DNA from: Legionella sheltonii
GTDB taxonomy: Bacteria; Pseudomonadota; Gammaproteobacteria; Legionellales; Legionellaceae
NCBI RefSeq assembly: GCF_026191355.1
Contig: NZ_JAPHOQ010000011.1
Coordinates: 124,001-188,000, forward strand
Direction: 5' to 3'
DNA: 64,000 nt
The notes under the pieces are model-generated. The model saw only the letters and a program-made list of their open reading frames with translations. It had not been told where the DNA came from and made no database searches. Position 1 is the stretch's first letter. The number at the start of each line of letters is the position of its first letter. The position numbers and the translations under genes were made by a program. This document shows, one piece after another, positions 34,254 to 43,838 of the stretch.

Positions 34254-36122
34254 CATAGATAATTTTTCTAAAAGTAGTTGTACAAATTTTACAATATCAT
34301 ATTCAACTAGAAATTGCCGAGCGGAGAAGTTAATCGACACCGGAACGTGCAAATGCTCAAATGGGAAATGTCGACAAACCTCAAGCAAAACCCATTCACC
34401 AATGTAAACAATCAAATCAGATTCCTCAGCTAATGGAAGAAACGATCCCGGTAACATCAAGCCGTCATCAGGATTTTGCCATCGTAGCAATGCCTCCACT
34501 CCGACAATATTCCCTGATTTTAAATCTACCTTAGGCTGATAATAGAGTCTGAAATCGTTTTCAGTGAGCGACTTGCGTAACTTATTCTCAATGTCGATGG
34601 AGTGGGTGACCGCTTTTTGCAATTTTGTAGAAAAATATTCCACAGAGTTGCCTCCTGAGATTTTAGCATGATTCAGTGCTATATCTGCATTTTGCAAGAG
34701 CGATAAAAAATCAGTTCCATCATACGGATAAATACTTATTCCCATGCTAATTGTTAATAAAATGGTTTGACGATTAATAATCAAGGGTGTTTTAACCATT
34801 GACCTTATTCGTTCAACCACTGGTGAAATATCTTCGGGTTGTTTCATGTTGCTTAATGCGAAAACGAACTGATCGCCACCAATATTTGCGATAATAGAGC
34901 ATGAATCACTTAAGTATTCATTAAATTTGGCAGCAATATTCTTAAGGACCGCGTCTCCAACATCAAATCCCATCGATTCATTGATTTTTTTGAATCGATC
35001 AAAATCAACCATGATGAGCGCAATTAACGATTTTCTATTTTTATTAATTTCGGTTTCAAGAAACTCTTCTAAACCTGACCGATTGACTAATCCAGTCAAT
35101 TTTTCATGGTGAATAAAATAGATCATTTGGTCTTTATTGAATTTATTCTGAATCAGGCTTCCTAGGACATTGGATACCTTTTCTAAAGCAAGGATTTGGT
35201 CATGAGTCAGTTTTTTTTCTTTTTTTGAGAAATACAGCAGCACGCCAAGGGTTTGACCTTGATATGCTAGGGGCAAGCCAAACGCACAATTTAATCCAGC
35301 TTTTACTGCAAGATCACCACGAATATATTCTTGATGTTCACCATAATTTGTCACGAGAATGGGTAGATTATCTCTTATCACCTTTCCTTGAAGCCCTTCT
35401 TTGATATCAATTTTTAACAGATAGGATTTTTCATAAAATTCCCTGATTTCATCATGAAGACTATGCCAAATTTTGATGCAATATAATGAACTAGTTGATT
35501 TGTCGATTAACCAAACTTCACCTTCATCCCATGCAAATGATAAGCAACTTATTCTTAATATGGCTTCGACAGCAACCTCTATACTTTTTTCATTATGAGC
35601 CACATTCAAGATTTGATCATAAAGTAAGAGTTCTCGCTTTGCATTAAAAAGCCCAGACAAATTTGTAATAAAACCCATAATACAATTTTTATTACCTTGT
35701 TTGTCATAAATCAGAGTGGGTCTATCAGCGACGTAGGCAATTGTTCCGTCAGGCATTTTAACCCTGTATTCAAATAATTTTTCATTCTCTCTCTGGTGCA
35801 CTGTATCGCGTAAGGCTTGAATTACATTTGCTCTATCGTCTTCATGAATCGATTGAAACCATAAACTCGGATTTTGGTAAATCTCTTCACGAGAACGACC
35901 GAACAATTTTTCTGCTGCTGGATTAATATAGCTAATTTTTGCTAGATCAACGGAAAATTGATAGAAGGGAGTAGCAATCATTTCGATGTATTGAAGTATT
36001 AACTCAGGCGCCCCCTTTAGTAGCTTCTCATACTCGTTAATTTTAGAAATTAACTCATCTCGCTGTGCAGCAATCTTCTCTAATTGAGAGGACATTTCCT
36101 TTTTAAATAAGGAGGTTTTCAT
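34246..36122 (-). pseudogene. PAS-GAF-GGDEF-EAL signalling protein, 5' part, split by IS66
   Basis: 625 residues up to the IS. A short N-terminal coiled coil is followed by PAS (about 40-155: FSVDLAKISYINPAAEKLFGRSREEI), GAF (about 175-325: LAVKAGLNCAFGLPLAYQGQTLGVLLYF), GGDEF (about 335-490) and the beginning of EAL (FRLYYQPKVDLKSGNIVGVEALLRW, SINFSARQFL). The GGDEF signature is GGDQF (415-419), so the cyclase domain is probably degenerate or regulatory. The ancestor would have hydrolysed cyclic di-GMP under redox or ligand sensing. The IS separates the EAL box from the DDFG site, so the present product should lack phosphodiesterase activity. Confidence 0.88.
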
Positions 36123-36864
36123 TGATGGAAACTCCTTTTAACCATTGAACACAGACATTATATTATCTAACAATAGCACAAAGAGTCCGCGTGCGGTAAA
36201 TTATGGAGTATTCTTAAGCTTATCCTGTGATTAGATTGACAATTAATTTAACCATAATGTATCCGGGATACATCAGAAGGCTCTGTCAAAATTTTATAAA
36301 AGACACAGGCGGTCTTTGTTTAGGAGTAGCGGTGCTGCTAGCTCATAAAACTGCCTCCAAGCAGGCAAATATCCTGCATTTGCCATTGCTTCAATCAATA
36401 AATGCCACAGTTCCATAGATAAATCACAGGATATTGATACGCTCCAGCGCTGCTGTATTGGAAAATTCTTAATTATTTTTTAGAAAAACCTCAATTAGAG
36501 TCGTACTCGATGAATTCTATTTAAATGCTTGACTGGGTGTGTAATTTAATGACACAATGTTTTTTATCTTTGATGTTTCTGTTATCTGAAATGCAACAAA
36601 CACGCTTACAACAAATGATGATGATGCGCTGCCTGGACACTGTTGTCGAGGTTGGGCGGAATTATTTGTAAAAGGCGCTAACAAACTAATCCTCTCCAAT
36701 ACCAGTGTCCAGGTTTCCAGACACTCATTCTAAATCTTAAAAAAGCGCTCAAATTGAAATTTGGTGGTAAAAATTCAACTTAATGTTTTTTACTGCTGAA
36801 TTTAAGCCCAACTTACATCCATAAATCAATGTGGGTTAATTTGGGGCAAAATGAGGCAATTATA
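36123..36864. other. Intergenic stretch, possible minus-strand coding remnant
   Basis: About 740 bp. On the minus strand around 36293-36470 there is an open stretch reading FPIQQRWSVSISCDLSMELW, then HLLIEAMANAGYLPAWRQFY and ELAAPLLLNKDRLCLL, which looks protein-like but has no start signals or recognised family. The rest is AT-rich and featureless, apart from the promoter that must serve the next gene. Confidence 0.35.
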
Positions 36865-38220
36865 ATGAACGTAGCAGACATTCAGTCAAAAATTTTTAAC
36901 GTAGAGTTTGTATTAAAATCTTATATTCAACGTCATGTCAAAGGAGTTGCACCTAATTATACTTATCCTGGGGAGGTAGGAATAAATCCAGCTTTTCAAC
37001 GTATTGAAGAGGTTGACAGTTTACTTAGGTCTAATGAAAAACGAATATTTGCTTTGCGCAGTGATTTTGTTCTAGCGACTGGAGTGAAAAACGCAGAACA
37101 GCAACATGGTTATTACGGGTTAAAAGAAGCCTTTGAAGAATCACAATATTCCTATTTAAATTGGAGCGATCGATACGGCCATCCTTCCCTTGCCATAGCA
37201 GATAATAATTACGATGGTACTGTCCTGTATGCTGGATTTATTTGTCAACGTGACGGACACCTGGAAGTTTTTTTATCTTCGGGAAGATATAATCGTTGTA
37301 ATCGAATTAACGAGGGAATCTTACCACTAACAGAAGAACAGATTTATGTTGTTGAGTCCTATTTAACATTAAAATTTCAAAAGGCATATGGGATTCAGAA
37401 GGTTGTATTTTATGATACAACGCCAGAAGAGGATGATGTTGATTCGTCATTATTCTTTACAAATACGCCATACTCTAAGAGCAAAAAACCTAGAACATAC
37501 ACGCCCTCATCAATCGCTAAAGCGGTTAAGATTTCACACGATGACTCACATTATGTAACAGCCCAAAACTACATTAAAGATAATATTCCTTCGATTAAAC
37601 CCAAATACAGTTATCCTGATGAGGGTTCCATCAATCCAGGGTATCAAGAGATTACTAGTATTCAATATCCCTTGCTTCCAGGGGAAAAGCGAATTTGGGC
37701 TTTACGAAGTGATTTTATTTTGGCAACTGGTGTAAAAAATGCTTATGAGAAAGAATATGGATACACTGGTTTTAAGGACAGCTTTAGCGAATCACTTTAT
37801 CCATTTATAAATTGGAAGGATCGCTATGGACATCCCTCACTCACCTTACCTGAAGGCAAGTATGACGGCTCTGCATTTTATGCAGGTTATATTTGTCAAC
37901 GAGATGGTTATTTGCAAGTTTACCTTGTATCTGGACGATTTGAGCGCACGGATTTGAATGAGGAGCAAACTCGTATATTGGAAGCCTACATTGCTGCTCA
38001 ATTTCAGACTGCCTATGGCGCTCAAGATATAGTTTTTGATTTTGGGGACTCAGAGATTCCAAGCTATCATGCTACTTTTTTTAGCGGAGGAAAATTTGAC
38101 AAAACGAATCCTCAACGACGTTACAATCAATCCTTGATAAGGGATATTTTACAGAATATCCCTGTGGCGCCCAATGATGAGGAAGATACATTCGTAGCGA
38201 CCAAAACATTTTCAGTTTAA
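36865..38220 (+). CDS. Unknown protein made of two tandem homologous domains
   Basis: 451 residues from ATG 36865 (GAGG 8-11 bases upstream); ATG 36829 lacks a ribosome site. The protein is an internal duplication. Domain 1 (about 15-195) and domain 2 (about 235-415) share YTYPGEVGINPAFQ/YSYPDEGSINPGYQ, EKRIFALRSDFVLATGVKNA/EKRIWALRSDFILATGVKNA, YLNWSDRYGHPSL/FINWKDRYGHPSL, YDGTVLYAGFICQRDGHLEVFLSSGR/YDGSAFYAGYICQRDGYLQVYLVSGR and a helix with FQKAYG/FQTAYG. The conserved D, R, H and C residues in both copies suggest a binding or catalytic site kept twice. Not recognised. No signal peptide. A possible effector. Confidence 0.7.
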   Translation: MNVADIQSKIFNVEFVLKSYIQRHVKGVAPNYTYPGEVGINPAFQRIEEVDSLLRSNEKRIFALRSDFVLATGVKNAEQQHGYYGLKEAFEESQYSYLNWSDRYGHPSLAIADNNYDGTVLYAGFICQRDGHLEVFLSSGRYNRCNRINEGILPLTEEQIYVVESYLTLKFQKAYGIQKVVFYDTTPEEDDVDSSLFFTNTPYSKSKKPRTYTPSSIAKAVKISHDDSHYVTAQNYIKDNIPSIKPKYSYPDEGSINPGYQEITSIQYPLLPGEKRIWALRSDFILATGVKNAYEKEYGYTGFKDSFSESLYPFINWKDRYGHPSLTLPEGKYDGSAFYAGYICQRDGYLQVYLVSGRFERTDLNEEQTRILEAYIAAQFQTAYGAQDIVFDFGDSEIPSYHATFFSGGKFDKTNPQRRYNQSLIRDILQNIPVAPNDEEDTFVATKTFSV

Positions 38221-38283
38221 GATAATTGAAGGAGCAGTGAAGTAGCTTGGAGAATAATATTGCTTAGGGAGTTTGGTTGTTTT

Positions 38284-38305
38284 GTCGGGCTCTTTGTAGC
38301 CCGAC
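38284..38305. other. Hairpin between convergent genes
   Basis: GTCGGGCT and AGCCCGAC form a perfect 8-bp stem with a 6-nt loop between two convergent genes. No T-run follows on either strand, so terminator function is uncertain. Confidence 0.4.
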
Positions 38306-38323
38306 GTTGTCGCCATATGGCTG

Positions 38324-39475
38324 TCATTTTTTTGCAGTGAATGATCCTAGACCAAAGGCGCTTGTTAGCATTTCATCAGCACTTATATCTTCGGTTAGAT
38401 CAACGCTTCTTTCAAAAAATCCCAGTTTACGTGAGGGACTTGCATCAGATTTTTTAGTATGGCTCATGTCTTGATCGTGGTTCATCATTTTGGACTCAAA
38501 TAAGGCGAGCATTTTTCTGGAGTTGACATCATAGGGGTTCTTATCATTTTTTACTGGGTAATCAAAGACCTTATGTTGAGGATTGAGTTCAATAATTTTC
38601 TTAATTACCGCAACTGAAGGATGGTCCGGATCAGCTCCATGCTTAATTAAGGCGTCGATCAGTCGTGAGTCACCGCCACGTAATAATAAATAAGCGATAG
38701 GATTAACCGAGCAATACACGGGGACACCTAAGTAGGTTTTAAGGTAAAAGGTACTGTTGAAATCAACATGATGCTTTTTTAGTAGCTCTAGATTACTCAA
38801 GCTATTTTGATGAGCATAACTTTCCTGGATGGCATTAAAAATAAGAGACCAACCTTTAAAAGTTGTCATTGAAGAGGACAAAGTAGTCGATCCATGTAAC
38901 ATTTTTTTTAGACCATCCGTATTTCCTGAAAGCAATAACCTCCGGAATTTCTCATATTCTTTACAATATTTTATATGTACTCCTATGAGTTTTTCTGCTG
39001 CTTCAAAATGTTGCGCTCGAGCAAAAAGAATGGGCTTTTGAAAGCTAGTATTTTGAGTATTCGCCCTATTTTGAAGAAGACATTGAACAACCGCTGTTGC
39101 CGGCAAAGAATCACCGTTAGAACCGGACAATTGATTATTGATGGCGCGGTGCAATGGTGCTTTTTTCATTTGGTGATCCGGGGTATCCAAATGGGCACCC
39201 AAATCAATCAGTTTTTGGACTACCCCAATATCTTTACCGTACTCACAGGCCAAACCTAACATGGTATAGCCATTGTGATCAAAAGCATTAGCAGCCAGAT
39301 AAACTAGTTTAGAAGAATATTTTTCAGGTTGAAATGACATCAATTTTTCTGGCCAATTTTCCTTATCTTTGTAAGGAAAAAAAGACATAATTTCTTTCAG
39401 TTGTTCGATTTGTTCTGAGGAAAGTTTCTCGCGAGTGTCGATATAATTTTTTGAATTGTTAAAGTAATAACGCAT
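38324..39475 (-). CDS. Ankyrin-repeat protein, candidate secreted effector
   Basis: 383 residues, no signal peptide. Ankyrin-type units are visible: NGYTMLGLACEYGKDIGVVQKLIDLGAHLDTPDHQMKKAPLHRAI (about 68-112), a weaker region at 120-165 (AVVQCLLQNRANTQN, ILFARAQHFEAAEKLI), then SLIFNAIQESYAH with LELLKKHHVDFN and NPIAYLLLRGGDSRLIDALIKHGADPDHP (about 265-295). The polar C-terminus (RSVDLTEDISADEMLTSAFG) has the acidic cluster and small-residue tail common in type IV effectors. Ankyrin repeats mediate protein binding, often to host targets. Secretion is inference. Confidence 0.78.
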   Translation of the reverse strand: MRYYFNNSKNYIDTREKLSSEQIEQLKEIMSFFPYKDKENWPEKLMSFQPEKYSSKLVYLAANAFDHNGYTMLGLACEYGKDIGVVQKLIDLGAHLDTPDHQMKKAPLHRAINNQLSGSNGDSLPATAVVQCLLQNRANTQNTSFQKPILFARAQHFEAAEKLIGVHIKYCKEYEKFRRLLLSGNTDGLKKMLHGSTTLSSSMTTFKGWSLIFNAIQESYAHQNSLSNLELLKKHHVDFNSTFYLKTYLGVPVYCSVNPIAYLLLRGGDSRLIDALIKHGADPDHPSVAVIKKIIELNPQHKVFDYPVKNDKNPYDVNSRKMLALFESKMMNHDQDMSHTKKSDASPSRKLGFFERSVDLTEDISADEMLTSAFGLGSFTAKK

Positions 39476-39888
39476 GATTAAGTCCCTGTTCTTGTTTTTA
39501 TTAGTTTGCGGGCATTATATACACAATTTTCATATTTTTTAATTTTTTTACTTCAAAGTTCGACCTACGCGTGCTTCTCTTTAAATCTGCAGGTGCTCAA
39601 AAAGCAACTACTTTTTTGCTTTTTACGTATAAAAAACTTTATAAAACAAGGCTCTTTTTCCTTAAAGACACAGCAAATTATCAGATGATTAGAACCTGAA
39701 TGTTTATGAGCCGAATGATAGAAACCTGTAATCTCGGAAAAATTTCCCTAAAGATAAGTTAAATCATCGTTATTCTCGGGAGTAATTTTTTCAGCATCAT
39801 CTTTACTCATTTGATAAAACGATAGATAGCTTCTAAAACTTTCTGGGGAAGGGGCTACATGCGAAGAACTCGCCGTCAGATTAAACGC
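39476..39888. other. Intergenic stretch without a supported gene
   Basis: About 410 bp of AT-rich sequence between two minus-strand genes. It should contain the promoter for the ankyrin gene on its left side. Nothing else was recognised. Confidence 0.45.
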
Positions 39889-41592
39889 CTAGTTCAGCTT
39901 AGAATGTTCGCAGTCCAGTAGCCCTTGCAATTCAGCTAAAGCAGTTTTATCGTCAATTTGAATTAAAGTAACCCATGCGGCTTTGATCTTATTGTAAGTT
40001 AAGATGCGTTTGAGTAATTGTTTCTCTTTTTCCTTTTTAGCAATAATGTCCTCTAATTGCTGTTGTTTTTTGTCCAGGGATTGATAGTAATTTATCGCAT
40101 AAACCAAGGTTGGATTATGTTGTTCTTCCGCCCATTGTTTGATAATGTCTAACCGGTTTTTTTCATAATCTACTAAGTCCTTATCATTGTTTTTTGCAGA
40201 TAAATACTGCAGATAATACATATCCAGTTGGAATGGATGTTTATATATTCCTTGCTTAATAATCGCTTGATAGAATTCTTGTTCAAATTGATAGATCTTG
40301 GAATTTAAATTGGTCATTTGATGCTGTTTTAAGCTTTGATTCCATTGTGCATTGATTACATTATTATAAAGATTCATCATACCATCCCAAGTTGACTCTA
40401 ACTCATCACCTTGTTCTTTAATTTGCTGCTCTAATTCAGTTATTTTCTTCGTTTGCTGCGCTATAGAAAGCCCTACAAATTTTTTCGCTTCTGGAAGAAG
40501 GGAAAGAATTTTAGTTTCATTGGCTTTGCTTAAACCAACAAATTGATCTAAATCTGGATTTTTGATTGATTGAAGTTCATTCTGATATTGGTTAAATATT
40601 TTTTCGATGGCTAGTTGATTAAAATTCACCATGCGAGAGGAAAAATGGTCCTTCATAAAATAATCGGCCCATAGCAATAGATAATAATCAGAAGTACTGA
40701 TAGGGACATCTACGGTCATGTCGTCTAATATTGCTTGTTGATGCGCAGTAAATACATTGTTTGTGGGTTCTTTTAATTTCTCACCGGTCAAGATGCTAAT
40801 TCCCGTATACGCTTCGGTAAACGAACGTTCATAACCTTGATAAGTAGCTCCATCAGCATCGGCTGTGCAACCTGAAGCATAATGGTCTGGAGTTGTGGCT
40901 GTAAACCCACAAATTTTAGGATTAGCACTGGGATAACCATTTTTTAATTTGACCGATAATTGATGAAAGCCTCCCGAATAACATTGCGACATCGCAAACA
41001 CAACGTGATGACTTGGAACCTGTTCGAGCAGTGAGCCGAGTTCATTTTTAGAAAGGCAGGCTTTATTAAAATGGTTCTCGTTAGTAAAGTTATTGATAAA
41101 AGGTTTTTTATAGTGCCATAAATCGATGCAATTGTTACTGTAGGGATTGGTATTTTTATCTTCGAAAAAACCATAAGGCATTCCATGGTCGCTAACAAAA
41201 AGAAACAAGTCATCATTAGGTTTTAAGGAGCGGATTTTGGGGGATAAAAAATAAGTACTGACTTGTCCTTTTGTGGCACTCTGATTGTTGGTAATGATAC
41301 CCGTCAGCATAAGATCCGTTTTATCGTATTTATCCTGCTGTGTATTAATTTTTTTATGAACGTCTAAAGGTAGGGGTTGGTGAAGTTCATTGTTTCCTAC
41401 TCCAAAAAATAGGCTCACTCTGTCCTGACCATATTGATGCGCCAGGAACTCATAAAGAGTTTTGGTTTGCAAATATTGTGAATAATGATTAAGCCCAGGA
41501 TTATCACCACCAGAAAGAACCAGAATTTGACTGGCAGTATTTCCAATCATGGTGTGCAAATAAAAAAAGGTAAAGAGTATGGAGCGTTTCAT
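39889..41592 (-). CDS. Exported caspase-fold (legumain/C13-like) cysteine protease
   Basis: 567 residues from the ATG at 41592, chosen because it gives a signal peptide (MKRSILFTFFYLHTMIGNTA). The clan CD layout is present: ILVLSGGDNPGLNHYSQYLQTKTLYEFL, DDLFLFVSDHGMPYGFF with catalytic H136, and HHVVFAMSQCYSGGF with catalytic C204, each after a beta strand as in legumains and gingipain-like enzymes. The region TATTPDHYASGCTADADGATYQGYERSFTEAY follows the active site. The C-terminal ~230 residues are long helices likely to form coiled coils (LSIAQQTKKITELEQQIKEQGDELEST, KKQQQLEDIIAKKEKEKQLLKRIL). Periplasmic or secreted action is expected. Confidence 0.78.
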   Translation of the reverse strand: MKRSILFTFFYLHTMIGNTASQILVLSGGDNPGLNHYSQYLQTKTLYEFLAHQYGQDRVSLFFGVGNNELHQPLPLDVHKKINTQQDKYDKTDLMLTGIITNNQSATKGQVSTYFLSPKIRSLKPNDDLFLFVSDHGMPYGFFEDKNTNPYSNNCIDLWHYKKPFINNFTNENHFNKACLSKNELGSLLEQVPSHHVVFAMSQCYSGGFHQLSVKLKNGYPSANPKICGFTATTPDHYASGCTADADGATYQGYERSFTEAYTGISILTGEKLKEPTNNVFTAHQQAILDDMTVDVPISTSDYYLLLWADYFMKDHFSSRMVNFNQLAIEKIFNQYQNELQSIKNPDLDQFVGLSKANETKILSLLPEAKKFVGLSIAQQTKKITELEQQIKEQGDELESTWDGMMNLYNNVINAQWNQSLKQHQMTNLNSKIYQFEQEFYQAIIKQGIYKHPFQLDMYYLQYLSAKNNDKDLVDYEKNRLDIIKQWAEEQHNPTLVYAINYYQSLDKKQQQLEDIIAKKEKEKQLLKRILTYNKIKAAWVTLIQIDDKTALAELQGLLDCEHSKLN

Positions 41593-41753
41593 TAAAATTC
41601 TCAAACACGATCGCTTGAACAATTATTAAATAGTAGCATGAGTAGGGTGGGGCAAGCATTTATTTAAAAAAATACCATTTTTTTCAGCAATAGTACTCTC
41701 TTCTTCTAAAAGGTATAATGGATAACCCCTATCAACGGTAACTGAAAAATCTG

Positions 41754-42446
41754 ATGAAACGGTCTTTATATGTATGTTCGGTTTGTGAGAAGTCTTTTCC
41801 TCCCAATAGACTGATTTCTGGCGAATTAATTCGCCCAGAGATTAGCAAAGAGATTATGCATCTCTACCCAGATTGGAATGATCAACACTTCATATGTCAT
41901 GAAGATCTTGCGCTAATGCGCTCACGCTATGTCCGTCATTTGCTCACATCTGATAAAAATGAACTGACAACCTTGAAGAATAAAGTGCTCGATCGGCTGG
42001 ATGACAAAGAGTTATTGTCTATAGATATGGAGCCTCATCTTAATCAAAAATTGTCACTAGGGGATCGTCTTGCAGACAGCATGGCCAGTTTTGGGGGCAG
42101 CTGGAAGTTTTTAATCTCTTTTTCCATTTTTATGGCGTTTTGGTTAGGAGCAAACTCATTGATTTATTGGTGGCAACCTACTGATCCATACCCCTTTATT
42201 TTCCTAAATTTAATTCTATCCTGCCTTTCTGCAATTCAAGCACCAGTGATTATGATGAGTCAAAATCGAAAGGAGGCAAAAGATCGCATTCGCGCCCAAC
42301 ATGATTATCAAATTAATTTGAAAGCGGAACTTGAAATTCGTATCTTACATGAAAAAATCGATCATCTTTTATCACACCAATGGGAAAAAATGATGGAAAT
42401 TGAAAAAATACAACTTGAGCTATTATCTGAATTACGCGCAAACTGA
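41754..42446 (+). CDS. DUF1003 membrane protein
   Basis: 230 residues. An N-terminal region has a CxxC pair (YVCSVCEKSFPPNRL). The DUF1003 domain spans about 95-200: LGDRLADSMASFGGSWKFLISFSIFMAFWLGANSL, PYPFIFLNLILSCLSAIQAPVIMMSQNRKEAKDRIRAQHDYQINLKAELEI. It has two membrane helices and a C-terminal coiled coil. The function of DUF1003 is not established. The length is typical. Confidence 0.9.
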   Translation: MKRSLYVCSVCEKSFPPNRLISGELIRPEISKEIMHLYPDWNDQHFICHEDLALMRSRYVRHLLTSDKNELTTLKNKVLDRLDDKELLSIDMEPHLNQKLSLGDRLADSMASFGGSWKFLISFSIFMAFWLGANSLIYWWQPTDPYPFIFLNLILSCLSAIQAPVIMMSQNRKEAKDRIRAQHDYQINLKAELEIRILHEKIDHLLSHQWEKMMEIEKIQLELLSELRAN

Positions 42447-42512
42447 ATTAATTTTCATTTCCGCCTAGGGTATTGATGGTTATCACGAACGTTTTATTAG
42501 GAAAACTAGTTC

Positions 42513-43745
42513 CTATGCTGTTGTTTTATCTTGCATTAACCATAGGGCAGGAAGAGTCAACAACGCCATCGCGATCAAATAAATGGAAAAGGCAAAATTT
42601 ATGAAAATATAACTTAAGAGTAAAATAATCAGCGGTGCTGTACCCCCAAATAAAGAATTGCTTAGGTTAAAAAATAATGTAAAACCACTGGCTCGTTCTT
42701 CCAGTGGTAATAGTTCAAGACTGGCAGTAAATACACTCCCAATAAAAAGAGAGATAATAATCGCCAAAGCACTGCAAGCCAAAGTAATCTGTACTAAGGT
42801 TCCTGCATTAATTAAATAATTGATTAGGAGACTGGCAAAAATCATTGCAATCAAACTGACTGCTAAGGGGAATTGTCTTCCTAGAATATCCGAGATAAAT
42901 CCTGAGAGAAGTAAGCCAATGCTATAACAAATCATTGCTACTATAATTACATCCATTGCTACGGTTATTGCTAACCCGCGTTGTTGTAAATACGATGGCA
43001 TATAAACAAAAAGTGTATAAAAACTACCATTGCAAAAAATTGCTAGAAGAAAAATAGCAATAATTGCTTTTTTCCGATAATGCCAGGCACTTATTAATGG
43101 ATGATGTTGTCTTTTTGTCATTACTTTTGAAAAATCGGTCACTTCTCTGGTCTTACTTCGCAAATAAACTCCAGCAAAACCAACGAATATTCCCATTAAA
43201 AAAGGGAAGCGCCAAAGGTAAACGAGTTCTTGTTTGGAAAAAAATGACAAAGTTATTTTGCTGATGATGATTGCAAGTAACAAACCACAAATAGAACCCA
43301 AAGTGACGAAGCTAACGGCGAACCCTTTATGACGCATACTGACATTTTCATAGATGTAAATACTTGCCAAGGTCATTTCCCCGGCTACGGAAACACCTTG
43401 GGCTAGTCGACAGATAGTTAGCAATATGGGGGCGATAATGCCTGCGGCTTTATACGTAGGTAATAAACCGATAAAGCTTGATGAAAACGTCATGACCAAG
43501 AGCGTGAGCGTCAATGTTTTTTTCCGACCAATATTGTCACCTAGGTTCCCTAACCAGTAGGCGGCCAAGGGTCGAATTAAAAAGCCTGCTGCAAAAATAG
43601 CAAATGTTGCAATTAAAGCAACGTGTTGATTGGCAATAGGAAAAAAAAGAGACGCTAAAATTGGCGCCATAAACCCATAAATAGCGTAATCATACATTTC
43701 AAGCAGAGTGCCTAAGGATGCTGCAGCAATAATTTTTTTATTCAT
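42513..43745 (-). CDS. MFS transporter, metabolite:proton symporter (MHS/ProP-like) type
   Basis: 410 residues from the ATG giving MNKKIIAAASLGTLLEMYDYAIYGFMAPIL; the longer frame from 43811 adds no membrane sequence. About 12 hydrophobic segments are present. The start motif with E/D-Y-D, the loop motif GNLGDNIGRKKTLTLTLLVMTFSSSFIGLLPTY and the RLAQGVSVAGEMTLASIYIYE segment identify the ProP/KgtP-like symporters for organic acids or compatible solutes. It sits in the inner membrane. Substrate unknown. Confidence 0.88.
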   Translation of the reverse strand: MNKKIIAAASLGTLLEMYDYAIYGFMAPILASLFFPIANQHVALIATFAIFAAGFLIRPLAAYWLGNLGDNIGRKKTLTLTLLVMTFSSSFIGLLPTYKAAGIIAPILLTICRLAQGVSVAGEMTLASIYIYENVSMRHKGFAVSFVTLGSICGLLLAIIISKITLSFFSKQELVYLWRFPFLMGIFVGFAGVYLRSKTREVTDFSKVMTKRQHHPLISAWHYRKKAIIAIFLLAIFCNGSFYTLFVYMPSYLQQRGLAITVAMDVIIVAMICYSIGLLLSGFISDILGRQFPLAVSLIAMIFASLLINYLINAGTLVQITLACSALAIIISLFIGSVFTASLELLPLEERASGFTLFFNLSNSLFGGTAPLIILLLSYIFINFAFSIYLIAMALLTLPALWLMQDKTTA

Positions 43746-43838
43746 AATCCAAACGACGCTGTTTGTTTTGCGGGATAACCCAGCAAGCTGGATTGGGAAA
43801 AAATGACCCAACCTACCTGCTAGGAGTTAGTCTATGTC

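Noticed and set aside
36829..36864. Upstream ATG extension of the duplicated-domain protein
   Set aside because: No ribosome site; ATG 36865 has GAGG at proper spacing.
38284..38305. Rho-independent terminator between convergent genes
   Set aside because: A good stem but no T-run on either strand; listed as a hairpin only.
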